A stretch of DNA of 5,789 bases. Origin: Bacillota bacterium (GTDB taxonomy: Bacteria > Bacillota > Clostridia > Lachnospirales > Anaerotignaceae). The notes under the pieces were generated by a model that was given only the letters and a program-made list of their open reading frames with translations, had not been told where the DNA came from and made no database searches. How positions within the stretch are numbered: position 1 is the first letter of the stretch; each line of letters starts with the position of its first letter. Location of the stretch: NCBI GenBank assembly GCA_030526765.1, contig JAUNCB010000090.1:1-5789 (forward strand), written 5' to 3'. The translations under genes were made by a program, and so were the position numbers. Positions 1 through 5,789 of this stretch are shown here, in pieces.

Positions 1-34
1 AAAAAACAGGCAATGGATGCCCATCGCCTGTTTA
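1..34 (-). terminator. Intrinsic terminator of the cation-efflux gene, overlapping its stop codon
   Basis: Positions 4-16 and 21-33 form a 13-bp stem with a 4-nt loop (17-20). The only non-Watson-Crick position (12 with 25) is A/C in plus-strand terms but a G-U pair in minus-strand RNA, so the hairpin is complete only in the transcript of the upstream gene. Positions 6-1 give a run of six U directly after the stem. The stop codon of the transporter (34-32) overlaps the base of the stem. The U-tract may continue past the window edge. Confidence 0.9.
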
Positions 35-1195
35 TTCCGTTTTTCTGTCAAAATGAATCTCAACGGTATATCTTCCCATATCCCTGAGGATAGTTTCTTC
101 CAGTTCCCTCTGCAATTCCTCCCGCTCCAGTTCCAGCTCATAAGGCAATACCAGATCGAAGGAAATACTGTTCTCTTCGCCCTTTAACAGGCAAAAATCA
201 TGCAGGGACAGTCTGTCGTCCAATCTGTCAATATATGTTTCGATCCGCTGCCGCACCTCATTTTCCTCTGCATCTCCCATCCCAACAGGATCATAATGGA
301 TAACCATATCCACATTCAGCTCCCGTCGGATCTCTTTCTCAATATGATCGACAATTTCATGGATATGCAGTGCATTCTTTTCTCCGCCAATCTCCAGATG
401 CAGGGACGCAAAGCAGCGTCCGGGACCATAATCATGCACCAGCAGATCATGCACGCCCAGCACATCCTCGTGTGCCAGCACAAGTTCGTGGATTTTTCGC
501 ACCATTTCCCCGTCCGCCTGCTGCCCCAGCAGGGGAGAAATGGTTTCCTTTGCCATAGAGACACCGGAATACAGGATAAACAATGCTACTGCCAGCCCCA
601 CATAGCCATCCACATTTATATGGAAATACTGTCCGACCATGCAGCCCAGCAGAACCGCCGCCGTAGAAATCACATCATTTCGGCTGTCCACAGCAGTTGC
701 CTCCAGTGTCAGCGAGTGTATATGCCTTCCCATACTGCGGAAAAACTGCATCATCCACAGTTTCACAAGAATAGACGCAGAAAGGATCCCAATGGTCACA
801 GCCGAAATTGTAATCGGCTCTGGGCGAAAAATCTTTACCACAGAGGATTCTGCCAGTTCGATCCCAATGATCAGGATCAGCATTGCTACGATCAGCCCGG
901 AAAGATATTCATATCTGGCATGCCCAAAGGGATGATCCTTATCCGCCGGTTTCTGGGACAGACGAAAGCCTGCCAGTGTCACCACGGAGGACGAGGCATC
1001 GGAAAGATTATTTACCGCATCCGCAATGATCGCCACAGAACCGGAAAGAATCCCCACCGCAAGCTTGCCGATAAATAACAGAAGATTGCATACGATCCCT
1101 GCTCCGCCTGCCAGCCTGCCTACTGCCGCCCGCACCGCAGTATCCTCTCTGTTTTCATAATTTTTCACAAATAAACGCAGCAGCAGCTTCGTCAT
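32..1195 (-). CDS. Cation diffusion facilitator (CDF) family transporter, probable Mn2+ (or Fe2+/Zn2+) efflux, with duplicated C-terminal domain
   Basis: This is an inner-membrane divalent-cation/proton antiporter of the CDF family, 387 residues from the ATG at 1195. Six membrane segments are visible at roughly 32-52, 53-75, 97-117, 130-150, 168-187 and 196-215. The metal-site signatures are N62-x3-D66 in segment 2 (ADAVNNLSDA) and D170-x3-D174 in segment 5. This N/D/D/D set resembles that described for Mn2+ exporters such as MntE, while zinc exporters usually carry HxxxD; the substrate call is therefore inference. DHPFGHARYEY (87-97) is the typical loop motif after segment 2. The cytosolic part is unusual: residues 227-302 and 309-383 look like two tandem copies of the ferredoxin-like dimerisation domain, making the protein about 90 residues longer than the usual ~290-300. 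An in-frame GTG at 1201 is a possible start, but it abuts the GGGAGG at 1207-1202 with no spacer, whereas the ATG at 1195 lies 6 nt from it. The gene has its own promoter and terminator, so it is not part of the chaperone operon. Confidence 0.93.
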   Translation of the reverse strand: MTKLLLRLFVKNYENREDTAVRAAVGRLAGGAGIVCNLLLFIGKLAVGILSGSVAIIADAVNNLSDASSSVVTLAGFRLSQKPADKDHPFGHARYEYLSGLIVAMLILIIGIELAESSVVKIFRPEPITISAVTIGILSASILVKLWMMQFFRSMGRHIHSLTLEATAVDSRNDVISTAAVLLGCMVGQYFHINVDGYVGLAVALFILYSGVSMAKETISPLLGQQADGEMVRKIHELVLAHEDVLGVHDLLVHDYGPGRCFASLHLEIGGEKNALHIHEIVDHIEKEIRRELNVDMVIHYDPVGMGDAEENEVRQRIETYIDRLDDRLSLHDFCLLKGEENSISFDLVLPYELELEREELQRELEETILRDMGRYTVEIHFDRKTE

Positions 1196-1201
1196 AGACA
1201 C

Positions 1202-1207
1202 CCTCCC
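1202..1207 (-). promoter_or_regulatory. Ribosome-binding site that decides the CDF transporter start
   Basis: Reading on the minus strand, GGGAGG sits 6 nt before the ATG at 1195. The alternative GTG at 1201 would directly touch this site, leaving no spacer, so the ATG is preferred. Confidence 0.8.
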
Positions 1208-1234
1208 ACTTTCTGCATAAAAGTAATTCTTTTC

Positions 1235-1262
1235 ATTATACTATTCCCAGTCACCTTGTCAA
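1235..1262 (-). promoter_or_regulatory. Consensus housekeeping sigma (sigma-A type) promoter for the CDF transporter
   Basis: On the minus strand TTGACA (1262-1257) is followed after 16 nt by TATAAT (1240-1235). Both hexamers match the consensus exactly. A start site near 1228 would leave a leader of about 33 nt before the ATG at 1195, too short for a known metal riboswitch. No clear palindromic operator is visible around it, so strong and possibly constitutive transcription is inferred. Confidence 0.9.
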
Positions 1263-1309
1263 GATTCTTTCCTGCCATTTTTTCTCAATAAAACGCCTTC
1301 TTTCCATGG

Positions 1310-1344
1310 AAAAAACTCCTGTCTCATCAATGAAACAGGAGTTT
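1310..1344 (-). terminator. Intrinsic terminator of the heat-shock operon, after dnaJ
   Basis: Positions 1313-1326 pair with 1331-1344 as a 14-bp stem closed by a 4-nt loop (1327-1330). The single irregular position (1323 with 1334) becomes a G-U pair in minus-strand RNA. Positions 1315-1310 give six U immediately after. The stem begins 4 nt past the dnaJ stop codon (1351-1349). This separates the chaperone operon from the transporter gene. Confidence 0.95.
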
Positions 1345-1348
1345 GAGA

Positions 1349-2518
1349 TTAATCTTCCTTGAAGAAATCTTTCATTTTTTCTGTAAAGGATTTCTTTTCT
1401 TCCTTCGCCGCTTCCGGCTCTACAGGGCCGTTGGAAGGCGCATCACCATAGAACTGACGCAGCAGATCCTTCTGTCTTTCTGTCATATCTGTAGGGATCT
1501 TTACCTTCAGCGTTACGATCTGGTTCCCTCTTACCTTGGGATTTCTCAGATTGGGCACACCTACCCCCTTCAGCGTTACAACCGTATCCGGCTGTGTACC
1601 GGGTTTAATGGTATATTTCTGTTCCCCGTCAATGGTTTTGATGATGATCTCACCGCCCAGTGCCGCCTGAACAAAGGTGATGGGAACATCACAGTAAATA
1701 TCATATCCCTTGCGGACAAATACACGGTTCGGCTGAACATATACCGTTACCAGCAGATCGCCGTAGCCGCCGCCATTTTCCCCGATCTCGCCTTTACCGG
1801 ACAAACGGATGGTCTGACCGTTATCGATACCCTTGGGTACATTGACCTCATATTTCTTCGTTTTACGTACCTTCCCTGTGCCGCGGCAGGTTGTACAGGG
1901 ATCCTTCACAACCTTACCTGTACCGCCGCACTTAGAACAGGTTCTTACACTGGTAACAGCACCAAACATAGACTGCTGCACCACTCTTTCCTGCCCTGTG
2001 CCGTTACAGTTCGGACAGCTTTCCGCATGGGTGCCTTCCTTGGCGCCTGTGCCGTGACAGGTATCACATTCATCATTGATGGCAACGGAAATTTCCTTTT
2101 TGCAGCCAAAAACAGCTTCTTCAAAGGTTAGCTGGATATTTACATTGATATCTCTGCCCTTTCTGGGGCCGTTTCTTCTTGCTCCGCCGCCACCGAAGCC
2201 GCCAAAGCCGAACATACTGCCGAAGATATCTCCCAGATCGCCCATATCAAAGCCCTGACCGTAGAAACCGCCGCCGCCCATGCCGCCCTGTTCAAAGGCT
2301 GCATGACCAAACTGATCGTACTGGGCACGCTTCTGGCTATCGCTCAGCACCTCATACGCTTCATTGACTTCTTTGAATTTTTCTTCCGCTTCTTTATTTC
2401 CCTGATTCTGGTCGGGATGATATTTCATCGCCATTTTGCGGTATGCCTTTTTCAGCTCCGCCTCTGTTGCATTCTTATTTACGCCCAGAATTTCATAATA
2501 ATCTCTTTTATCAGCCAA
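1349..2518 (-). CDS. dnaJ: Chaperone protein DnaJ (Hsp40), type I
   Basis: Cytosolic J-domain co-chaperone that binds unfolded clients, hands them to DnaK and stimulates its ATPase. It has 389 residues if started at the TTG at 2518. Domains in order: J domain about 1-70 with HPD at 34-36 and ending DQFGHAAF; a Gly/Phe-rich segment about 77-113 containing a DIF motif at 97-99; a zinc-binding domain with four CxxCxGxG repeats whose cysteines are C151/C154, C168/C171, C194/C197 and C208/C211; then the two beta-rich client-binding domains and a charged tail. Start choice: TTG gives [13 protein letters not shown], the usual DnaJ N-terminus, and lies 9 nt after AGGTGG (2533-2528). The in-frame GTG at 2527 adds three residues but touches that site directly. 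The stretch [16 protein letters not shown] differs from the common GKGVP...RGDQ at two positions. It lies 152 bp after dnaK and just before a strong terminator, so it is the last gene of the operon. Confidence 0.97.
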   Translation of the reverse strand: MADKRDYYEILGVNKNATEAELKKAYRKMAMKYHPDQNQGNKEAEEKFKEVNEAYEVLSDSQKRAQYDQFGHAAFEQGGMGGGGFYGQGFDMGDLGDIFGSMFGFGGFGGGGARRNGPRKGRDINVNIQLTFEEAVFGCKKEISVAINDECDTCHGTGAKEGTHAESCPNCNGTGQERVVQQSMFGAVTSVRTCSKCGGTGKVVKDPCTTCRGTGKVRKTKKYEVNVPKGIDNGQTIRLSGKGEIGENGGGYGDLLVTVYVQPNRVFVRKGYDIYCDVPITFVQAALGGEIIIKTIDGEQKYTIKPGTQPDTVVTLKGVGVPNLRNPKVRGNQIVTLKVKIPTDMTERQKDLLRQFYGDAPSNGPVEPEAAKEEKKSFTEKMKDFFKED

Positions 2519-2527
2519 CTGCCTCAC

Positions 2528-2533
2528 CCACCT
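2528..2533 (-). promoter_or_regulatory. Ribosome-binding site that decides the dnaJ start
   Basis: AGGTGG on the minus strand lies 9 nt upstream of the TTG at 2518 and has zero spacing to the GTG at 2527. A further TGAGG (2526-2522) lies between. This spacing, together with the canonical N-terminus, favours the TTG. Confidence 0.65.
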
Positions 2534-2562
2534 TTTAACATGAAAAGCAGGATGCCCTATGT

Positions 2563-2590
2563 AGTACAGCTTAAGAAAACCTGTTTTTCA
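2563..2590 (-). promoter_or_regulatory. Weak candidate internal promoter for dnaJ
   Basis: On the minus strand TTGAAA (2590-2585, 5 of 6 consensus bases) is followed after exactly 17 nt by TGTACT (2568-2563, 4 of 6). The -10 candidate lies inside the distal arm of the 16-bp inverted repeat and the -35 candidate in its loop. The spacing is ideal but the -10 match is poor, so this may be chance. Confidence 0.25.
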
Positions 2591-2610
2591 ATTATTTCTT
2601 AAGCCGTACT
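2563..2610 (-). repeat. 16-bp inverted repeat forming an RNA hairpin between dnaK and dnaJ
   Basis: Arms 2563-2578 and 2595-2610 are inverted copies with a 16-nt spacer (2579-2594). The one mismatch (2568 with 2605, A/C in plus-strand terms) becomes G-U in minus-strand RNA, so all 16 pairs form only in the operon transcript. No U-tract follows (the downstream RNA is ACAUAGGGC), so it does not look like an intrinsic terminator. It ends 44 nt before the dnaJ TTG. Plausible roles, all inferred, are protection of the dnaK 3' end, an mRNA processing site, or partial attenuation that sets the DnaJ:DnaK ratio. Confidence 0.8.
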
Positions 2611-2612
2611 GC

Positions 2613-2652
2613 GAGGATGACCTGAAATCAGGACTCCTCCGGAGGGGCACCC
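2613..2652 (-). other. Second structured segment of the dnaK-dnaJ gap: imperfect hairpin and overlapping palindrome
   Basis: Two structures share bases. Positions 2613-2617 pair with 2635-2639 and 2621-2624 pair with 2629-2632, forming an interrupted hairpin with a 4-nt loop. Positions 2636-2645 are a perfect 10-bp palindrome, CCTCCGGAGG. The overlap at 2636-2639 means the hairpin cannot form at the same time as a pairing of the palindrome. A short GGG...CCC pairing (2644-2652) also overlaps. No ORF start follows the GGAGG on the minus strand at a useful distance. Function unknown. Confidence 0.5.
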
Positions 2653-2670
2653 TTGCTTGAAATTTTTAAA

Positions 2671-4500
2671 TTAGATTTCTTTCCCGTCTACATCAACTAC
2701 ATCAGGGCCTTCGTTAGGGTTGCCGCCCTGTGCAGCCTGTGCCTGCTGATACAGTTTTTCGGAAAGCTTGTAGAATTCCTGTTTCAGTGCTTCTGTTGCA
2801 GCTTTTACGCTTTCTGTATCTGCTTCTGTCATTGTATCGGGTGTTTTATCCTTTACAGCTTCTTTCAGATTGTTCAGTTCTGCTTCCACTGTAGATTTAT
2901 CCATGCTGTCCAGCTTATCGCCCATTTCTTCCATGGATTTTTCTGTCTGGAAGATCAGGGAATCTGCTTCATTTTTCGCATCGATCGCTTCTTTTCTCTT
3001 TCTGTCAGCCTCTGCGAACTGTTCTGCTTCTTTTACTGCTCTGTCGATTTCTTCATCGCTCAGATTGGAACCTGCTGTGATTGTGATCTTCTGTTCCTTG
3101 CCTGTGCCCAGATCCTTCGCGGAAACGTGTACGATACCGTTGGCATCGATGTCGAATGCTACTTCGATCTGAGGAACGCCTCTTCTTGCAGGTGCGATAC
3201 CGTCCAGCTTGAACTGACCCAGTGTTTTGTTATCTCTTGCCAGAGGTCTTTCACCCTGTACAACATGGATGTCTACTGCTGTCTGGTTATCTTCTGCTGT
3301 GGAGAAGATCTGTTTTTTGTTTGTAGGGATTGTTGTGTTTCTGTCGATCAGCTTTGTTGCAACACCGCCCAGAGTTTCAATACCCAGAGACAGAGGTGTT
3401 ACGTCCAGCAGCAGGATGGAGCCTGCACCTTCGTCGCCTGCCATTTTGCCGCCCTGAATTGCAGCACCTACAGCTACACATTCATCGGGGTTGATGCCTT
3501 TGAAGGGATCTTTGCCTGTATATTTCTTAACAGCATCCTGTACAGCAGGGATTCTTGTGGAACCGCCTACCAGCAGAACTTTGTCGATTTCGCCTGTGGA
3601 CAGACCTGCGTCAGCCAGAGCCTGTTTTACGGGACCCATTGTTGCATCTACCAGATCGTGTGTCAGTTCGTCAAATTTTGCTCTTGTCAGTGTTACATCC
3701 AGATGTTTGGGACCATCCTGGTTCATTGTGATGAAGGGCAGGTTGATATTTGTGGAAGCTACTGTGGACAGTTCCTTTTTCGCTTTTTCCGCAGCTTCTT
3801 TCAGTCTCTGCATTGCCATTTTATCCTTAGACAGATCCATGCCTTCTGCTTTTTTGAATTCTGCTACCAGGAAATCGATCACTCTCTGGTCGAAGTCATC
3901 ACCGCCCAGGTGTGTATTACCGTTTGTTGCCAGTACTTCGATAACGCCGTCACCGATTTCGATGATGGAAACGTCGAAGGTACCGCCGCCCAGGTCGTAT
4001 ACCATGATTTTCTGTTCGTTTTCGTTATCCAGACCGTAAGCCAGCGCTGCAGATGTGGGTTCGTTGATGATACGTTTTACATCCAGACCGGCGATTCTGC
4101 CTGCGTCTTTTGTTGCCTGTCTCTGAGAGTCATTGAAGTAAGCAGGTACTGTGATAACCGCTTCTGTTACTGTTTCGCCCAGATAGCTATCAGCATCTGC
4201 TTTCAGTTTCTGCAGGATCATAGCAGAGATTTCCTGAGGGGAATAGCCTTTGCCTTCGATGTCTACCTTATAGTTTTCACCCATGTGGCTCTTGATGGAA
4301 GCGATTGTGTTGTCGGGGTTTGTGATTGCCTGACGTTTCGCTGTTTCACCGATCAGTCTTTCGCCGTTTTTTGCAAAACCTACTACGGAAGGAGTGGTTC
4401 TTGCACCGTCGCTGTTTACGATAACAACAGGCTGGCCGCCTTCCATTACTGCTACACAAGAGTTGGTTGTACCCAAGTCAATACCGATAATTTTACCCAT
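2671..4500 (-). CDS. dnaK: Chaperone protein DnaK (Hsp70)
   Basis: Cytosolic ATP-driven Hsp70 that binds and releases unfolded segments with DnaJ and GrpE. It has 609 residues, the length usual for Gram-positive DnaK and shorter than E. coli DnaK. The nucleotide-binding domain (about 1-360) shows [13 protein letters not shown] (6-18), [11 protein letters not shown] (169-179) and VGGSTRIP (311-318). The interdomain linker is [14 protein letters not shown] (363-376). The beta substrate-binding domain (about 377-480) includes [16 protein letters not shown], and a helical lid follows from about 481. The tail ends [10 protein letters not shown], a variant of the common DVVDA(D/E)-type ending. The ATG at 4500 lies 8 nt after a perfect AGGAGG (4514-4509), so the start is secure. 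There are no TTA, CTA or TCA codons anywhere, consistent with strong codon selection in a highly expressed gene. grpE lies 45 bp upstream; the 152-bp gap to dnaJ is structured. Confidence 0.99.
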   Translation of the reverse strand: MGKIIGIDLGTTNSCVAVMEGGQPVVIVNSDGARTTPSVVGFAKNGERLIGETAKRQAITNPDNTIASIKSHMGENYKVDIEGKGYSPQEISAMILQKLKADADSYLGETVTEAVITVPAYFNDSQRQATKDAGRIAGLDVKRIINEPTSAALAYGLDNENEQKIMVYDLGGGTFDVSIIEIGDGVIEVLATNGNTHLGGDDFDQRVIDFLVAEFKKAEGMDLSKDKMAMQRLKEAAEKAKKELSTVASTNINLPFITMNQDGPKHLDVTLTRAKFDELTHDLVDATMGPVKQALADAGLSTGEIDKVLLVGGSTRIPAVQDAVKKYTGKDPFKGINPDECVAVGAAIQGGKMAGDEGAGSILLLDVTPLSLGIETLGGVATKLIDRNTTIPTNKKQIFSTAEDNQTAVDIHVVQGERPLARDNKTLGQFKLDGIAPARRGVPQIEVAFDIDANGIVHVSAKDLGTGKEQKITITAGSNLSDEEIDRAVKEAEQFAEADRKRKEAIDAKNEADSLIFQTEKSMEEMGDKLDSMDKSTVEAELNNLKEAVKDKTPDTMTEADTESVKAATEALKQEFYKLSEKLYQQAQAAQGGNPNEGPDVVDVDGKEI

Positions 4501-4545
4501 GATTTTTTCCTCCTAAAAATATACAAATTGATTTTTGTTTCTCTC

Positions 4546-5181
4546 TTAGTTTGCTACTTTTACCATACTGTGACGGATCACTTTGTCTTTATACATATAA
4601 CCCTTCAGCATTTCCAGAACCACTTCGTTTTCGCCGTAGTTTTCATCATCCTCATGGGCAACTGCCGCATGCAGATTAGGGTCGAATTTTTCGCCCACCG
4701 CCTTGATCTCTTCTACACCGATGCTCTTCAGCACATCCTGAAACTGTGTCAGAGTCATTTTTACACCTTTAAAGAAGGCATCGTTTTCATCCGCCTTCCC
4801 TTCCTGCACCGCAACGGCTCTTTCCAGATTGTCAATGACCATCAGAAGCTTTTCCACTGTGCTTCTTACACCATCATCATACATTCCGGCCTTTTCCTTT
4901 ACGGTACGCTTACGGAAGTTATCAAACTCTGCCAGACATCTCTGGTATTTATCCAGATTATCCTGAGACTGCTGCTCCAGCTCCTTGATCCGGTCTGCAG
5001 CTTTTTTCATCACTGCCTTGACCTTTTCATTGGGAAGCTCCACTTCCTCCTCTGCCGCTTCTGCTTCTTCCGCTTCCGCCGCTTCCTCTATGATCACTTC
5101 CTCCACCACTTCTGCCTCTGCGGCTTCTTCCACAGTGGATTCCTGTGCTTCCAGATTTTCGTCCTTTTTCATTTCTTCCAC
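4546..5181 (-). CDS. grpE: Protein GrpE, nucleotide exchange factor for DnaK
   Basis: Homodimeric cytosolic factor that releases ADP from DnaK. It has 211 residues. Residues 8-48 are almost entirely Glu, Ala and Val, an acidic low-complexity and probably disordered lead. A long helix from about 50 to 120 forms the dimer coiled coil and contains FDNFRKRT (86-93), the family hallmark. The C-terminal beta domain that wedges into DnaK follows, with AVGEKFDPNLHAAVAH (161-176) and the ending KVIRHSMVKV. The GTG start at 5181 is chosen because GAGGGA (5192-5187) lies 5 nt before it. The in-frame ATG at 5172 (residue 4) is a less well spaced alternative, and the ATG at 5183 is out of frame. It follows hrcA by 15 bp and precedes dnaK by 45 bp, so co-transcription is expected. 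It also has no TTA, CTA or TCA codons. Confidence 0.98.
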   Translation of the reverse strand: MEEMKKDENLEAQESTVEEAAEAEVVEEVIIEEAAEAEEAEAAEEEVELPNEKVKAVMKKAADRIKELEQQSQDNLDKYQRCLAEFDNFRKRTVKEKAGMYDDGVRSTVEKLLMVIDNLERAVAVQEGKADENDAFFKGVKMTLTQFQDVLKSIGVEEIKAVGEKFDPNLHAAVAHEDDENYGENEVVLEMLKGYMYKDKVIRHSMVKVAN

Positions 5182-5186
5182 ATGAT

Positions 5187-5192
5187 TCCCTC
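5187..5192 (-). promoter_or_regulatory. Ribosome-binding site supporting the GTG start of grpE
   Basis: GAGGGA on the minus strand lies within the 15-bp hrcA-grpE gap, 5 nt upstream of GTG 5181. From the in-frame ATG at 5172 it would be 14 nt away, which is less favourable. Confidence 0.7.
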
Positions 5193-5196
5193 ATTT

Positions 5197-5789
5197 CTAT
5201 GTGTTTTTATTATTTCCATCGGAAAGATTCCGTAATACATTTTCTATATTCTGCACCATACCGTTCAGTACGGAAATAACCTGCGAATAATCCATTCTGG
5301 TGGGGCCAACGATCCCAATGGTACCGCGGGTATTATCCCCCATTTTGTAGGTTGCCGTAATCACACTGCAATCCTTCATGCCCTGCACCGTATTTTCACT
5401 GCCGATCAGGATCTGAATATCATTTCCCTTGCTTTCTTCCAGCATCGTCACCAGCACATCTTTTTCCTCCAATGTCTGGAAGAGAGATTTTGCCTTCTGA
5501 ATATCAGAAAATTCCGGTAATGCCAGCATATTTCTTGCACCGCTCATGTGTACCTGTACCTTTTCTGCCGCCCGCATAGTAATTTCAATCGCTTTCAAAA
5601 TCGGCTGTAACAGTTCTTGGTGTTCCTGCAGTTCCGCCTGCATTTTGCTGATCACTACGCCATCAATTTCATTCAATGCACAACCCTGCAGCACTCTGTT
5701 CAGGCAAATCCCCATATAAAATATCTTCTCTTCCGACGGCACGCCGTCCATCTTTATCACATGATGCTTGATAAAATTATCCCCCGTTG
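5197..5789 (-). CDS. hrcA: Heat-inducible transcription repressor HrcA, C-terminal part (5' end outside window)
   Basis: HrcA represses class I heat-shock genes by binding CIRCE operators and is itself thought to be kept active by GroEL. The frame is open to the window edge, giving 196 residues plus a partial codon. HrcA is usually about 340-350 residues, so the N-terminal winged-helix DNA-binding domain lies outside. What is seen is the GAF-like and C-terminal region. The family motifs are ARNMLALPEFSDIQKAKSLF; DIQILIGSEN; the segment MKDCSVITATYKMG; and the hallmark GTIGIVGPTRMDYSQVISVL. An internal GTG at 5760 could be mistaken for a start, but the same frame continues upstream (TGDNFIKHH) without a stop, so the gene is cut by the window and not truncated. 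It is the first gene of the operon; the CIRCE site and main promoter should lie beyond 5789. Confidence 0.96.
   Translation of the reverse strand, partial: TGDNFIKHHVIKMDGVPSEEKIFYMGICLNRVLQGCALNEIDGVVISKMQAELQEHQELLQPILKAIEITMRAAEKVQVHMSGARNMLALPEFSDIQKAKSLFQTLEEKDVLVTMLEESKGNDIQILIGSENTVQGMKDCSVITATYKMGDNTRGTIGIVGPTRMDYSQVISVLNGMVQNIENVLRNLSDGNNKNT

Noticed and set aside
200..1078. 292-codon plus-strand open frame opposite the CDF gene
   Set aside because: Its composition (rich in His, Gln, Arg, Cys) is that of an antisense shadow; the minus-strand CDF protein has clear family motifs over the same bases.
1196..1234. Manganese riboswitch (yybP-ykoY type) in the CDF leader
   Set aside because: The leader from the predicted start site is only about 33 nt, too short for that fold.
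1343..2131. 262-codon plus-strand open frame opposite dnaJ
   Set aside because: It is a codon-aligned shadow of dnaJ, starts inside the dnaJ terminator stem and encodes nothing recognisable.
2190..2292. Repetitive GC-rich stretch resembling a DNA repeat
   Set aside because: It encodes the Gly/Phe-rich segment of DnaJ, whose glycine codons explain the repetition.
2524..2541. Five-codon leader peptide (ATG at 2541 to TGA at 2524, minus strand) overlapping the dnaJ start region
   Set aside because: It has no ribosome-binding site of its own and so short a frame is expected by chance.
4501..4545. CIRCE operator or separate promoter before dnaK
   Set aside because: No TTAGCACTC/GAGTGCTAA inverted repeat and no promoter-like pair is present here, in the dnaK-dnaJ gap or elsewhere in the window; the operator should lie upstream of hrcA.
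2653..5235. 860-codon plus-strand open frame opposite dnaK and grpE as a gene
   Set aside because: It is codon-aligned with the sense genes and open only because they lack TTA, CTA and TCA. The translation is Cys/Phe-rich with no domain, and three well-recognised genes occupy the other strand.
5197..5760. Shortened HrcA starting at the internal GTG 5760
   Set aside because: The reading frame continues upstream to the window edge and the protein would lack the DNA-binding domain; the gene is simply cut by the window.

Overview
This window carries the 3' part of a class I heat-shock (HrcA-regulated) chaperone operon, with all genes on the minus strand, so the biological order runs from right to left: hrcA (3' part only) - grpE - dnaK - dnaJ. 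A separately transcribed cation-efflux transporter gene follows. The hrcA-first order, the 609-residue DnaK, Shine-Dalgarno sites of the AGGAGG type and intrinsic hairpin/U-tract terminators all point to a Bacillota (Firmicutes) chromosome. The GrpE ending RHSMVKV and the moderate base composition suggest a clostridial organism, plausibly a Lachnospiraceae relative. The family-level guess is inference.

Layout in transcription order. hrcA (5789 to 5197) enters from outside the window and lacks its DNA-binding N-terminus. After 15 bp comes grpE (5181-4546), which starts with GTG. After 45 bp comes dnaK (4500-2671) behind a consensus ribosome-binding site. A 152-bp gap (2670-2519) then precedes dnaJ (2518-1349). 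This gap is the only non-coding stretch in the operon with real structure. It holds a 16-bp hairpin that pairs completely only in the transcribed strand, a second imperfect hairpin, an overlapping 10-bp palindrome, and a weak promoter-like sequence. dnaJ ends at a strong intrinsic terminator (1344-1310).

The transporter gene (1195-32) is a separate unit. It has its own promoter with perfect TTGACA and TATAAT hexamers (1262-1235), a short leader, and a strong terminator that overlaps its stop codon (34-1). It encodes a cation diffusion facilitator with an Asn-Asp/Asp-Asp metal-site pattern like that described for manganese exporters. Its C-terminus carries two tandem copies of the cytosolic domain instead of one.

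How the genes work together: HrcA represses the operon through CIRCE operators (none lies in this window). DnaK is the ATP-driven Hsp70, DnaJ delivers substrates and stimulates its ATPase, and GrpE exchanges its nucleotide. Most of the window is conserved housekeeping sequence. I see no mobile element, CRISPR array, tRNA or rRNA. The observations most worth a second look are the structured dnaK-dnaJ gap and the duplicated C-terminal domain of the transporter. There is no convincing sign of a wholly new system.
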